64,000 nucleotides of DNA from Thalassotalea fonticola (GCF_032911225.1 NZ_CP136600.1:1550001-1614000); one strand, 5' to 3'; shown: positions 1 to 9,014, counted from the stretch's first letter. Translations and numbers: made by a program. The notes: generated by a model from the sequence alone, not told the origin.

Positions 1-18
1 ACAATTGCAAAGTCATGA

Positions 19-42
19 GCCAAACTCACAAACTTAACTAAT
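19..42. promoter_or_regulatory. Candidate operator, AACTCA-type motif
   Basis: The bases from 19 read GCCAAACTCACAAAC followed by TTAACTAAT. This resembles the stretch starting at 16726 (GCCTAACTCACTAAC followed by AAAACTTAAT) in the transporter/MaoC promoter region. An AraC-family regulator is a natural candidate to bind it. The role is inferred from recurrence and position only. Confidence 0.35.
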
Positions 43-85
43 AAAAATAAAGACACAAAGCAAAAAGAAATAGAAATAAGCACAA

Positions 86-100
86 ACTAATGAGTTAAAC
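86..100. promoter_or_regulatory. Candidate operator, inverted AACTCA-type motif
   Basis: The sequence ACTAATGAGTTAAAC is the opposite orientation of the motif at 19-42. It closely matches ACTAATTGAGTTTAAC at 16763-16778. The two copies upstream of this AraC gene suggest autoregulation or a shared regulon; this is inference. Confidence 0.35.
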
Positions 101-242
101 TTATTATCTTGATAATTGCGGAAAGTGGTTATCAATTAAATAGCTATTGGTTTAGCTTTTTATATTTATTTTCTTACTAATTTGGTAGGATTTGAATAAT
201 AAAAACATCCTTTATATATTTTGAATAGATAACTATTTACCA

Positions 243-1250
243 ATGCTAAATAAAAACTTCACTACATATCATGGCAATATTATTTCTCTATTCGAGATAT
301 TAAAATCCTACAATGTTGATGTTAAACAACTCGCAAATGAATTGAATATAGATATTTCAAAACTGCGCAGTAAAAATATCCGCATGCAAGCGGAGCAATT
401 TGATCAACTTATTTCCTTAGCACTAGAAAAAACTGACGATGCAATGTTTCCTATTAACTTTGCTAATTATGTACACCCTACCACCTATCACGCATTGGGT
501 ATGTCGCTGTTAAGTAGCAGCACTTTGCGATCCTTTTGGCTACGTCTTTCTCGTTTTTTTTCATTAATGACCACAATTAAAACTGTTGAACTGCATCTTG
601 ATGCAAAACCGGCGTTCATAGAATTTAAACCTTTAGTTGTTCATCCTTCGACAACATTACATTTTCACTCAGCGGTTACGGTTGCAGTGTTAATCAAAAT
701 GATCAGACAAATGTATCAGCCTAATTATTCACCAGTTAAAATTTCTTTAGTCGGTTCAGTTGCACTTGAGACTCTGGCACTTTATGAAAATCACTTTGGT
801 TGTGAGGTAACTGTAGATGCACAAAGCACAATGATTTTTGTAGATAATAAAGAGTTGGACTTTAATTTACCTGCTGCCAATACAGATCTTACCCGCCAGT
901 TAGATTTACTGGTGGTAAAGTATTTAGAAACCATAGAAAAAAACAGTTTAGCCACTAAAGTCGAAGAACTGCTGATCGCCTTATTACCTTCGGGGGAGTT
1001 CGATCGAGAAAAAATAGCACAAGAGCTGCACATGAGCCCGAGAACATTTCACGATAAGTTAAAAAAAGAACAGACCTCTTATCAACAAATTTTAGATGAG
1101 ACTCGCCAGCAACTAGCCGATAAATACCTAAAGGAAATGGACATTCCATTTAGTGAATTAACTTACTTACTTGGATTTGCAGACTCCAGCAGTTTTTCTC
1201 GTGCTTTTAAGCGCTGGCATGGTGTGCCGCCTAGTCAGTATGAGGTTTAA
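243..1250 (+). CDS. AraC-family transcriptional regulator with N-terminal arabinose-binding-like domain
   Basis: A 335-residue regulator of the AraC type. Residues about 20-200 look like the arabinose_bd (PF12625-type) ligand-sensing domain. Residues about 245-333 form the double helix-turn-helix: first helix pair around IAQELHMSPRTFHDKL, second around LTYLLGFADSSSFSRAFKRW, the usual AraC signature. Proteins of this build often control catabolism of hydroxy acids, amino acids or lipids (family knowledge). It starts at ATG 243 with no strong ribosome site. It faces away from the racemase gene at 1693-2856, and two candidate operator motifs lie upstream. Four regulators of this type occur within 22 kb. 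The ligand is unknown. Confidence 0.9.
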   Translation: MLNKNFTTYHGNIISLFEILKSYNVDVKQLANELNIDISKLRSKNIRMQAEQFDQLISLALEKTDDAMFPINFANYVHPTTYHALGMSLLSSSTLRSFWLRLSRFFSLMTTIKTVELHLDAKPAFIEFKPLVVHPSTTLHFHSAVTVAVLIKMIRQMYQPNYSPVKISLVGSVALETLALYENHFGCEVTVDAQSTMIFVDNKELDFNLPAANTDLTRQLDLLVVKYLETIEKNSLATKVEELLIALLPSGEFDREKIAQELHMSPRTFHDKLKKEQTSYQQILDETRQQLADKYLKEMDIPFSELTYLLGFADSSSFSRAFKRWHGVPPSQYEV

Positions 1251-1277
1251 AGAAGTAGTAACACTTACCTATCACCA

Positions 1278-1338
1278 CTTGCTGAACTCGTTTCAGCATC
1301 TCAATGGTCTACTATAGATCCTGAAATAAATTCAGGAA
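1278..1338. repeat. Double small palindrome repeat
   Basis: Two short inverted repeats stand side by side: TGCTGAA/TTCAGCA (1280-1286 and 1292-1298) and TCCTGAA/TTCAGGA (1319-1325 and 1331-1337). A degenerate copy of the second is at 7148-7166. The arrangement resembles intergenic palindromes common in Alteromonadales genomes. No gene is visible in 1251-1692 apart from this and the terminator at 1481-1509. Confidence 0.5.
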
Positions 1339-1454
1339 ATGAAAATGCTTTCCCAAAATTTATGGTAATGAATTAACAAAGTTGTGATGCTGATGAATAC
1401 ACAATGATGCTAAAAAGGCGAAATGGGCCAACTTTATAAACTTCCTGTTCAGTT

Positions 1455-1509
1455 GGCATTCCTTCATCCCTGAAGTAAAAAAGGCCCCCAAATCCAATAA
1501 GGGGGCCTT
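1455..1509 (-). terminator. Terminator with conserved post-terminator motif (copy A)
   Basis: The stem AAGGCCCCC (1481-1489) pairs with GGGGGCCTT (1501-1509). Read on the minus strand it is followed by a T run and then the conserved motif at 1456-1481 (plus strand: GCATT, four bases, CATCCCTGAA, two bases, A-run). It lies about 180 bp past the stop of the racemase gene on the minus strand. Three further copies of motif plus terminator occur at 22431-22477, 31019-31074 and 42963-43018. Confidence 0.75.
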
Positions 1510-1692
1510 TCAATTACATAAGTATATCCAAATCGAAACAGCGAGTGCTGCTTGAGGTGAAAGCCTGGTTCCCACCAGTTATAAATAACTTTACTTGAAA
1601 ACCTTACTTATGTAATTAGCAAAAATGGCAATATTCAGTTCTTTTTTTGCATATATTGCATAGACGCAAAAATTAACCGTGTTATCGGTGAT

Positions 1693-2856
1693 TTACTTAA
1701 CGGTACCTTGGTTAAACATATCGGTAATTTCAGCTTCTGGTAAACCTAACTCAAGCAAAATATCTTTACTGTTAGCACCTCTGTCGACAATGTCACCTTT
1801 GTCATTTGAAGGGGTTTGTTCAAACCTTGGCGCTGCTGAGGCTTGTAACATGCCATCTTTTTCAAAATAATAACCACGAGCTTCGTTATGGGCATGTTTT
1901 GCCGCATCTTCAGGTGATAACACTGGCGCATAACACGCATCTAAGCCATCGAACACCTGGTTCCAATGCTCTTGTGTATTGTTAGCTATTATTGCTGCCA
2001 ATTTTGCTTTTTGTGAAGGCCAAAGTTTTGGTTTGTACTGCTCTTTAAAGTCTTCATCATCTTGCAACCCAAGTGCTTCAAGCATGATTTTATAAAACTT
2101 AACTTCAAGTGGGCCAAAGGTAATGGCTTTATCGTCACTGGTTTTATAGCTATCAAACCAGTGCGGGCCATCAAGTAGGCTTTGTCCGCGTGTATAGGTT
2201 GCAGACTTTGTTGCCACCATGGTTAAAATAAGGTTCATCATATTAGCAGAGCCATCGACAATATTGGCATCAACCACTTGCCCTACTCCGGTATTTTTAG
2301 CATTTAATACACCGGCTAGTAAGCCAATCACTAAATATGTGGCGCCGCCTCCAATGTCCCCAGCTAAAGTAGGAGGAGCAACCGGAGCATCGCCCGGACG
2401 CCCTGCATACCAAAGCGCACCAGATAAACCAATATAGTTTAGATCATGACCTGCAGCTTGGCTCATAGGACCGGTTTGTCCCCAGCCAGTCATGCGGCCA
2501 TAAATTAAAGCAGGATTGGCTTTTAAACATACATCTGGCCCTAAGCCAAGACGCTCCATTACCCCAGGGCGCATGCCCTCAATTAATCCATCAGCTTTGG
2601 CAACAAGTTTTAAAACTAGTTCCTTGCCTTCGTTGGACTTTAAATCAACCGCGATTGAACGTTTGCCACGCTTTAAAATGTCAGTAGCGCCAAAATCAGT
2701 CGAAGCATCGGCTTTGCCCATTGCTCGTTCAACGACAATAACTTCTGCTCCCATATCCGATAACATCATACCGGCAAATGGACCAGGGCCAATGCCTTCA
2801 ATTTCAATGAAAGTAAAGCCGGTTAATGGGCCAGATTTTTGATTATTGTTATTCAT
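1693..2856 (-). CDS. CaiB/BaiF-family CoA protein, alpha-methylacyl-CoA racemase type
   Basis: A 387-residue family III CoA-transferase fold protein. Against the mycobacterial racemase MCR, the three catalytic positions are all present: His137 in AGHDLNY, Asp167 in LAGDIGGG and Glu251 in GPLEVKFY. That favours epimerisation of 2-methylacyl-CoA (or another 2-substituted acyl-CoA) over plain CoA transfer. Such an enzyme lets branched or 2-aryl acids of both configurations enter beta-oxidation. ATG at 2856 has an AGAGGTAGG ribosome site. The terminator at 2873-2899 lies between it and the upstream oxidoreductase gene, so it is either read through or has a promoter inside the previous gene. The substrate is unknown. 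Confidence 0.85.
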   Translation of the reverse strand: MNNNNQKSGPLTGFTFIEIEGIGPGPFAGMMLSDMGAEVIVVERAMGKADASTDFGATDILKRGKRSIAVDLKSNEGKELVLKLVAKADGLIEGMRPGVMERLGLGPDVCLKANPALIYGRMTGWGQTGPMSQAAGHDLNYIGLSGALWYAGRPGDAPVAPPTLAGDIGGGATYLVIGLLAGVLNAKNTGVGQVVDANIVDGSANMMNLILTMVATKSATYTRGQSLLDGPHWFDSYKTSDDKAITFGPLEVKFYKIMLEALGLQDDEDFKEQYKPKLWPSQKAKLAAIIANNTQEHWNQVFDGLDACYAPVLSPEDAAKHAHNEARGYYFEKDGMLQASAAPRFEQTPSNDKGDIVDRGANSKDILLELGLPEAEITDMFNQGTVK

Positions 2857-2872
2857 ACCTACCTCTATAGAT

Positions 2873-2899
2873 AAAAGCCCAGAACTAATCTGGGCTTTT
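2873..2899 (-). terminator. Intrinsic terminator after the oxidoreductase gene
   Basis: The stem AAAAGCCCAGA (2873-2883) pairs with TCTGGGCTTTT (2889-2899), loop ACTAA. It is symmetrical and could work on both strands. It sits only 17 bp before the racemase start codon, so it may act as a partial terminator or attenuator. Confidence 0.7.
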
Positions 2900-2927
2900 A
2901 ATTTTATATGTTTAGCTTATCGAATTG

Positions 2928-5900
2928 TTATAAATTCACAACTTTAATTTCTGCCTCAGCAGCCAAGTCACCATGCTTGAAAATATTAACAAGCTTTTCT
3001 TTTTCGCTTTCATATTTTTCAAAGTTGGCCTCTTTAACATGACCAAAACCACGTACTAAGTCTGGAAGCTCTGCAATTTCAACAGCTATTGAATAGTTAT
3101 TGGCTTCAAGATTTGCTAAAACATTTTCAATCATGTCAAAGTAATCTTCAATTAGCTGACGTTCCATTTTACGCTCTGCTGTTTTACCAAAGATATCAAA
3201 TGCAGTACCTCGTAACCCCTTAAATTTAGCTAGAATACCAAATGCTTTTAACATCCAGCCACCAAGGCGAATTTTCTTCGGTTTACCGGTTACTTTATCT
3301 TTAGGTGCTATCATCGGCGGAGCAAGGTTAAATTCTAACTTAAAGTCACCCTCAAATTGTGCATTTAACTTATCTAAAAAGTCAGAACTCGCGTACTGTC
3401 TTGCCACTTCATATTCATCTTTATAAGCCATTAATTTATAAGCGTATAAAGCAACAGCCTGTGTTAACGAGTTATCGGTGATATCGAGTGTTCGTTCGCT
3501 AGCACTTACTTTTTCTAGTAATGCTTTATAGCGAGCAGCATAATCGGCACTTTGATATTCGGTTAAATCTTTAACGCGAAGTTCAATTCGCTCAGCAAGA
3601 GATTTAATTTCTACATCATTATTTTCGCCACCTGCAATTAACCTTAATACCGCTGATTGGTCGTTAGCGAAAATTCTGCCCCACATAAATGCTTGTTGAT
3701 TAAATTCAATAGCAACGCCATTTAATTCAATCGCTTTTAATATACTGTGTTCAGTTAAAGGGATTTTGCCATTTTGCCACGCATAGCCGACAACAAAGAA
3801 GTTAGCAGCAATAGAGTCGCCCATTAATTGTGTTGCCACTTTATTGGCTTCAATGAACTCTAAATTGTCACCTAAACTGCCTTCTAAGCGCTCTTTAACC
3901 GCGTCAATTGGATATTGCAAATCGCCATTACGGGTAAATTCACCGGTAATTGCTTGATGATTATTTACTACAGCAAAGGTTTTACCCTCTTTAACCATAG
4001 ACAGGGATTCATTATCACTACCTGCCAACATGTCACAACCAAGCAATAAGTCACACTGCCCTGAAGTAATACGAACACCTTTTATGGCATCTGCATTATT
4101 ACCAATTTTAACATGCGATTTAACCGGCCCACCTTTTTGAGCAAAGCCAAGTTGCTCAACAACTGAAACTCCTTTGCCATCAACATGAGCAGCCATACCA
4201 AGTATTTGGCCAACTGTGATTACTCCAGTGCCACCTACGCCAGTAATTAATACATTATAGGTTGTATCACCTTGCAACTCATATGGGGTCACATCTGGTA
4301 CATGAGGTAAATCAGCAATACCTGAGGCGGCGCCTTTGCCCTTGCGAACTTTGCCGCCTAATACAGTCACAAAGCTTGGACAGAAGCCATCGTTACAACG
4401 ATAATCTTTATTACAAGTAGACTGGTTTACCATACGTTTGCGACCAAACTCTGTAGATTTTGGCTCGACTGATAAACAGTTAGATTTTTGACCACAATCA
4501 CCACAACCTTCACAAACTCGGTCATTGATAAACATACGTTTCGCTGGATCTGGGAACTTGCCGCGTTTACGACGACGACGTTTCTCCGAAGCACAGGTTT
4601 GGTCATAAATTAAGATGGTTACACCTGGAATTTCTCGTAATTCACATTGCACTAAATCAAGCTCATCTCGATGGTTAATCGTTGTGCCTTTAGGGAATGC
4701 ACGATAGGTTTTATACTTTTCAGGTTCATCTGTCACTACCGCAATGCGCTCTATACCCTCTGCACGCATTTGGTCAGCAATACTATTAACTGAAATAGGA
4801 CCATCAACCGGCTGGCCACCAGTCATAGCAACAGCATCGTTATATAATATTTTATAAGTGATGTTTACCTTGGCAGCAATAGCCGCACGAACAGCAACAG
4901 AGCCTGAATGATAATAAGTACCATCGCCTAAGTTTTGGAACATGTGTTTGGTTTTTACAAAGTTTGACAGACCAATCCAAGTACCACCTTCACCGCCCAT
5001 GTGGGTATATAAATCTACGTCTCGATCCATCCAGTTCGCCATATAATGACAACCTACTCCACCAAAGCTACGACTTCCATCAGGCGTAACTGTCGACGTA
5101 TTATGTGGACAACCTGAACAGAAGTAAGGCAAACGCGCCATATCTAATGAAGGTAACTGCCCTAATTTACAGCCGGAGTTTTGTAACTCAACTAAGTTGG
5201 TGGCAATTAAATCATTTGGATTGATATCTAATAAACGTTTCGCCAATACTTTGGTGATATCGTCTGTATTAATGTTGCCTGAGTTGCGTAGCAAAATATT
5301 ACCACTTTGATCGTGACGGCCAAGAATTGTTGGACGCTCATTCTCAGGTAAATCATAACAAGCCTGTATAATACCTTTTTCTAATATTTCACGCTTATCT
5401 TCGATAACGATTACTTGTTCAAGACCTTGGGAAAATTCACGATAAGTTTGTAGGTCTACCGGATATGGCATCGATACTTTTAATACTTTTATGCCTAAGC
5501 TATTTAGCGCAGATTCATCTAAACCTAAATCTTTAAGCGATTGCATGGTATCGCGCCAAATTTTGCCCATAGCGACAATACCAACTTTCGGTTTGTCAGA
5601 GCAGAATGTCACCTTGTTTAAGTTATTAGCTCGTGCAAATGCTAATGCAGCAGGTAATTTATGTTCTTTAATGCGTTGTTCTTGAGCATATGGTGAATCG
5701 ACTTTACGCGAATTAACCCCGCCTTCAGGAAAATCAAAATCAGGGTATTTAATTTCAAAACGATTTTCAGCAATGTTCACTCGAGCTGAGGTTTCAATGG
5801 TTTCAGGTAAAAGTTTATAACCAACCCAAGCACCACTAAATCGTGAAAGTGCCACACCCATTAATGCCAGATCTAATACTTCTTGAATATCAGCAGGGAA

Positions 5901-6413
5901 TAAAACCGGCATTAATAAATCTTCAAACAATACCTCTGAATGATAATTATTAATGGTTGAAGCCATGTTTGGATCGTCACCGGCAAGAATTAACGCGCCG
6001 CCATGTGTTGAACTACCATGCCAGTTACCTTGACGAAGTCCATCTAGAGTCTGGTCAAGGCCGGGACCTTTTCCATACCACATAGAGAATACACCGTCAT
6101 AATTTGCATCACCAAAGTAATCAATTTGTTGCGTTCCCCAAACAGAAGTCATCGCTAAGTTTTCGTTGATTCCTGGAATAAACTTAATATGATTGTCTGT
6201 TAGGCGTTTTTCTTCGCGCCATAACTGTACATCCATTGCTGTCATTGGTGAACCACGGTAACCTGAAATATATCCAGCAGTGTTTAAACCGTTCTTTTCA
6301 TCTAACCAACGCTGCTCTAATAACGCCCGAACAAGCGCTTGTGAGCCTGTCATGTAGGCGTTGTCGTTATTGCGTTCGTATTTATCTTGTAATTTTATTT
6401 CTGAGATTGACAT
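2928..6413 (-). CDS. Indolepyruvate-type 2-oxoacid:ferredoxin oxidoreductase, fused subunits
   Basis: A fused IorA-IorB type enzyme of 1161 residues: it decarboxylates a 2-oxoacid (aryl- or branched-chain pyruvate) with CoA to an acyl-CoA, reducing ferredoxin. The pyrimidine-binding half is at about 20-400, and the thiamine diphosphate domain at about 425-590 has a GDG motif near 497 and a nearby NDAVAMTGGQ segment. A 4Fe-4S segment near 634-680 has CEGCGDCGQKSNC followed by further cysteines. A gamma (catalytic, PF01558-like) domain begins near 720 with GVGGTGV. A C-terminal extension follows. ATG at 6413 is preferred because AGGTAG lies seven bases upstream; a TTG at 6431 is possible but less likely. 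It is 18 bp after the RidA gene, so the two form an operon. The exact oxoacid is not determinable. Confidence 0.9.
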   Translation of the reverse strand: MSISEIKLQDKYERNNDNAYMTGSQALVRALLEQRWLDEKNGLNTAGYISGYRGSPMTAMDVQLWREEKRLTDNHIKFIPGINENLAMTSVWGTQQIDYFGDANYDGVFSMWYGKGPGLDQTLDGLRQGNWHGSSTHGGALILAGDDPNMASTINNYHSEVLFEDLLMPVLFPADIQEVLDLALMGVALSRFSGAWVGYKLLPETIETSARVNIAENRFEIKYPDFDFPEGGVNSRKVDSPYAQEQRIKEHKLPAALAFARANNLNKVTFCSDKPKVGIVAMGKIWRDTMQSLKDLGLDESALNSLGIKVLKVSMPYPVDLQTYREFSQGLEQVIVIEDKREILEKGIIQACYDLPENERPTILGRHDQSGNILLRNSGNINTDDITKVLAKRLLDINPNDLIATNLVELQNSGCKLGQLPSLDMARLPYFCSGCPHNTSTVTPDGSRSFGGVGCHYMANWMDRDVDLYTHMGGEGGTWIGLSNFVKTKHMFQNLGDGTYYHSGSVAVRAAIAAKVNITYKILYNDAVAMTGGQPVDGPISVNSIADQMRAEGIERIAVVTDEPEKYKTYRAFPKGTTINHRDELDLVQCELREIPGVTILIYDQTCASEKRRRRKRGKFPDPAKRMFINDRVCEGCGDCGQKSNCLSVEPKSTEFGRKRMVNQSTCNKDYRCNDGFCPSFVTVLGGKVRKGKGAASGIADLPHVPDVTPYELQGDTTYNVLITGVGGTGVITVGQILGMAAHVDGKGVSVVEQLGFAQKGGPVKSHVKIGNNADAIKGVRITSGQCDLLLGCDMLAGSDNESLSMVKEGKTFAVVNNHQAITGEFTRNGDLQYPIDAVKERLEGSLGDNLEFIEANKVATQLMGDSIAANFFVVGYAWQNGKIPLTEHSILKAIELNGVAIEFNQQAFMWGRIFANDQSAVLRLIAGGENNDVEIKSLAERIELRVKDLTEYQSADYAARYKALLEKVSASERTLDITDNSLTQAVALYAYKLMAYKDEYEVARQYASSDFLDKLNAQFEGDFKLEFNLAPPMIAPKDKVTGKPKKIRLGGWMLKAFGILAKFKGLRGTAFDIFGKTAERKMERQLIEDYFDMIENVLANLEANNYSIAVEIAELPDLVRGFGHVKEANFEKYESEKEKLVNIFKHGDLAAEAEIKVVNL

Positions 6414-6431
6414 ATGTAAGCTACCTAGCAA

Positions 6432-6926
6432 TTAATGAAGTTCTAATTCAGCTTCAACTTCAACGCTAAGGTTCATCGGCAATGCAGCCATACCTACTGC
6501 GCTACGACATGCCATGCCACACTCTTTACCAAAAATTTCAATAATTGTTCGAGAGAAACCATCAATAACCGGTGTTTGACCAGTAAAGCCAGGAGCAGTA
6601 TTTACCATGCCTAATACTTTTACCCATGACTTAATGCTAGATAGCTCGCCTAATTCACGTTTAAGTGTGCCAACCATAGCAAGAGCCGTTAACTTTGCCG
6701 CTTCTTGTGCTTGCTCTAAAGAAATAGTATCACCAACCTGCCCCATTAAATGAGTAGCAATAGTGCCATCAGGATTAAGAGCACCATGGCCAGAAACAAT
6801 GACTCGCTTATCAATCACTTTTATCATTGAAAGTAACACTTCAAAGCCAGGAGGAAGTTGCAGCTCACCGGTAATGGTATAGCCAAGCTCTTGCATGCGT
6901 TGTTCTGGAGTTTTGTTGTCTGACAT
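6432..6926 (-). CDS. RidA/YjgF-family protein
   Basis: A 164-residue member of the longer branch of the RidA (YjgF/YER057c/UK114) family; canonical RidA is about 128 residues. Canonical RidA hydrolyses reactive enamine/imine intermediates to 2-oxoacids; the longer branch is less well characterised. The conserved fold runs over about 40-160, with HGALNPDG and the terminal GMAALP region. It is the first gene of the unit with the 2-oxoacid oxidoreductase, so it may supply or protect the oxoacid. ATG at 6926 follows an AGAGAG ribosome site. The functional link to the neighbour is inference from the operon. Confidence 0.85.
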   Translation of the reverse strand: MSDNKTPEQRMQELGYTITGELQLPPGFEVLLSMIKVIDKRVIVSGHGALNPDGTIATHLMGQVGDTISLEQAQEAAKLTALAMVGTLKRELGELSSIKSWVKVLGMVNTAPGFTGQTPVIDGFSRTIIEIFGKECGMACRSAVGMAALPMNLSVEVEAELELH

Positions 6927-7281
6927 AATGTTCTCTCTTTTGCAGTAACAGCGAACGTGCTGTTAGTACTATATTTATTGTAGTTATAGTTTTGTATTTA
7001 TAGGATGATTTAAAAGTAGCACGCAGCTTAGTAAAAAAATTGTCAGAATCGGCAAAGGCATTGCCAGAAGGTTTTAACTGCGGCTAAAACTGTTCTTATT
7101 AAGCAGAAGTGTTTATATTGATACAGTTTGCTGCAATTTTAATAGATCCTGAAACAAGTTCGGAAAGTCGAAATTTTTATATTCACAATACGCTTGATGA
7201 GGTCCCCGATGTCGCTTGAGCTCCTCGAGGATGACGGAGTATTTTTCTAATATAGTGTTACCGATTTTTCGGTACTCTGGT
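6927..7281. other. Intergenic stretch with degenerate palindromes
   Basis: No gene is seen. The right half (7141-7237) holds a degenerate copy of the palindrome at 1319-1337 (TCCTGAA/TTCGGAA at 7148-7166) and a GC-richer tail with small dyads around 7218-7232. The left part presumably carries the promoter of the RidA-oxidoreductase unit; no clear -35/-10 was identified. Confidence 0.4.
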
Positions 7282-8439
7282 TTACTTAAACCGTAAAATA
7301 TCGGAATTTATTGAATATATATCTTTTGCACCAGAAACTATCATTGCTCGCTCAATTTCAGTTTTGAGCATATTTATCACAAACTCTATCCCTGAGCTGC
7401 CAGCTGCTGATAAACCATAAACAAATGGTCTTGCTGTAGAACAAGCTGTCGCCCCCATGGCTAACGCTTTAACAACATCGGTACCACGACGAATACCACC
7501 GTCGAGGATAATTTCGGCTTTACCAGATATTGCATCAACAACTTCAGGTAACGCCGAAAACGTTGATGGAATTGCATCATAATTTCGTGCCCCCTGGTTT
7601 GACACAAACACGCCATCAGCGCCTATTTCAACGGCTTTTTTAGCATTGTCTGCTGACATAATGCCTTTTATTGCCATTGGTCCTTCCCAGTTATCACGGA
7701 TCCATGCCAGAGTTTCCCATGTTACCGGGCAAACCAAATTATGAAACATCCAGTTTTGATCTTTCCCCTGGTCAAAAAAGTTCTGAAAATTGGCAAATTC
7801 AGGTTTGCTTTTCATATAGCCTAACACCCACTTAGGATGCGCTAGTAATGACAATATGCTTCTTAATGGAAATGTTGGCGGAATACCAAACCCGGTTCTG
7901 GCATCACGTTCTCGATTACCATGGACCGGATTGTCGATTGTCACAATAATCGCTTTATAGCCGCTGGCTTTAGCCCGCTCAAGCATATTTTTCATGATCG
8001 CTTTATCACGAGCAGGTTGGAGTTGAAAGAACTTCGGCGCATCAGTTGTCACTGCCGCATCTTCCATAGAGGTGGTAGCAAAATTCGACATCGAATAAAT
8101 GCAACCAGTGTTAGCAGCAGCCTGAGCAGTGCCTTTTTCACCATCGGTATGCATTACCTTATGCGCGCCCCAAGGCGATAACAAAACAGGTGATGCAGAT
8201 ATTTGCCCTAAAATAGTGGTGGTTAAATCTGCAGATTCTAAGCCTGTGCCATAGTTAGGCATCAAGGTTACGTCATCAAAGGTACGAGTATTTTCAGCTA
8301 ATGTTTTTTCATCATCGCCACCGCCATCAATGTATTCCCTAATGGCTAATGGTAATGCTTTATGAGCAGCACTTCGTACATCGTTTATATTTAAACAATG
8401 CTTTAACGCGTTAGGAACCTTTTGCTGAGAATTGCTCAT
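7282..8439 (-). CDS. FMN-dependent 2-hydroxyacid-oxidase-like protein with altered active site
   Basis: A 385-residue protein of the glycolate oxidase / L-lactate dehydrogenase (FMN_dh) family, full length. Aligned by eye to spinach glycolate oxidase with constant offsets, Tyr24 is kept (Y36), as are Asp157 (D169), Lys230 (K258) and Arg257 (R285). Tyr129 is Gln141 (FFQLQP instead of FQLYV) and the catalytic base His254 is Gln282 (SNQGARNYD instead of SNHGGRQLD). I re-read both codons in the DNA and they are real. The protein probably still binds FMN, but ordinary 2-hydroxyacid oxidation is doubtful. ATG at 8439. It is a single gene between the RidA operon and the divergent MBL gene. Confidence 0.85.
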   Translation of the reverse strand: MSNSQQKVPNALKHCLNINDVRSAAHKALPLAIREYIDGGGDDEKTLAENTRTFDDVTLMPNYGTGLESADLTTTILGQISASPVLLSPWGAHKVMHTDGEKGTAQAAANTGCIYSMSNFATTSMEDAAVTTDAPKFFQLQPARDKAIMKNMLERAKASGYKAIIVTIDNPVHGNRERDARTGFGIPPTFPLRSILSLLAHPKWVLGYMKSKPEFANFQNFFDQGKDQNWMFHNLVCPVTWETLAWIRDNWEGPMAIKGIMSADNAKKAVEIGADGVFVSNQGARNYDAIPSTFSALPEVVDAISGKAEIILDGGIRRGTDVVKALAMGATACSTARPFVYGLSAAGSSGIEFVINMLKTEIERAMIVSGAKDIYSINSDILRFK

Positions 8440-9014
8440 TTATTTACACCTAGTTTATTATATTTATACTGAGTCTTACTTTACACATTTGTTTATAACA
8501 GCACTTATCTGTTTAGGAATTGCAATTGAAAACCTGCCAAAAAAGATAAATATACCAATTCTATTAAGTTTGTTTCCAGCTCAGAGCTATATCAGTGGTT
8601 CTCTAACAAATTAAATTTTGTTGATATAGTTGTTCTATATTAACGAAATTTTGTGCAGTTAGTGGGACACTGATATTCTCCCGAAGGGCGAGTTTTAAAG
8701 GTTTATATGCCGCGTTATTAATTTTAACAAGGGAACAACCATTCTCGGCTTTGTCTCCTGAGTCGCTCTACCTCCACCATCCTTGGTGTCGTCTGCAATC
8801 AATGCCTTGCCTATAAGCCTTTAAATTCTCGCTGAGTGGGAAAAAACTTATTAGACTTGGTATAACTTGCAAAAGTTAGCATTGAATTTGCTCAATCGGC
8901 CAATATTGATAAATAAGTCAAAACAAGCAAATAGCTTAATATCAGTTCAAATCCTCTTTGCTTACAACAGTATAGTGCTAATATGAGAAGAGTATTTAGC
9001 GACGGAGTTGATTG
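8440..9014. other. Divergent intergenic region with repeat element
   Basis: A 575-bp gap between the FMN protein (minus) and the MBL hydrolase (plus). It carries the 230-bp inverted-repeat element at 8640-8868 and presumably promoters at both ends. A weak candidate for the plus gene is TTGCTT (8958-8963) and TGCTAATAT (8976-8984) with a short 15-bp spacer. No coding sequence was recognised. Confidence 0.45.
8640..8868. repeat. Inverted-repeat element, possible MITE
   Basis: The left part (GGGCGAGTTTTAAAGG then TTTATATGCC, 8685-8709) is mirrored by the right part. Read on the minus strand from about 8832, the right part gives GCGAGAATTTAAAGG then CTTATAGGC. The unpaired middle is about 90 bp. 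The right border contains TTATACCAAGT on the minus strand, an end sequence also seen at 23372 and 32160. There is no open reading frame. It looks like a non-coding repetitive element; copy number elsewhere cannot be judged here. Confidence 0.55.

Larger units (their letters stand above)
1..242. other. Intergenic region upstream of the first AraC regulator
   Basis: No gene is seen. The stretch is very AT-rich and holds two copies of an AACTCA-type motif (19-42 and 86-100, listed separately) and an inverted repeat TTGATAA (109-115) / TTATCAA (129-135). It probably carries the promoter of the AraC gene at 243. No convincing sigma70 pair stands out. Confidence 0.5.

Noticed and set aside
6414..6431. 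Longer TTG start for the oxidoreductase
   Set aside because: The ATG at 6413 has AGGTAG at proper spacing, while TTG 6431 directly abuts the RidA stop with no ribosome site of its own.
8432..8614. Open frame of 60 codons on the plus strand upstream of the MBL gene
   Set aside because: It begins inside the 5' end of the FMN gene on the other strand, has no ribosome site, and its composition is that of random AT-rich DNA.
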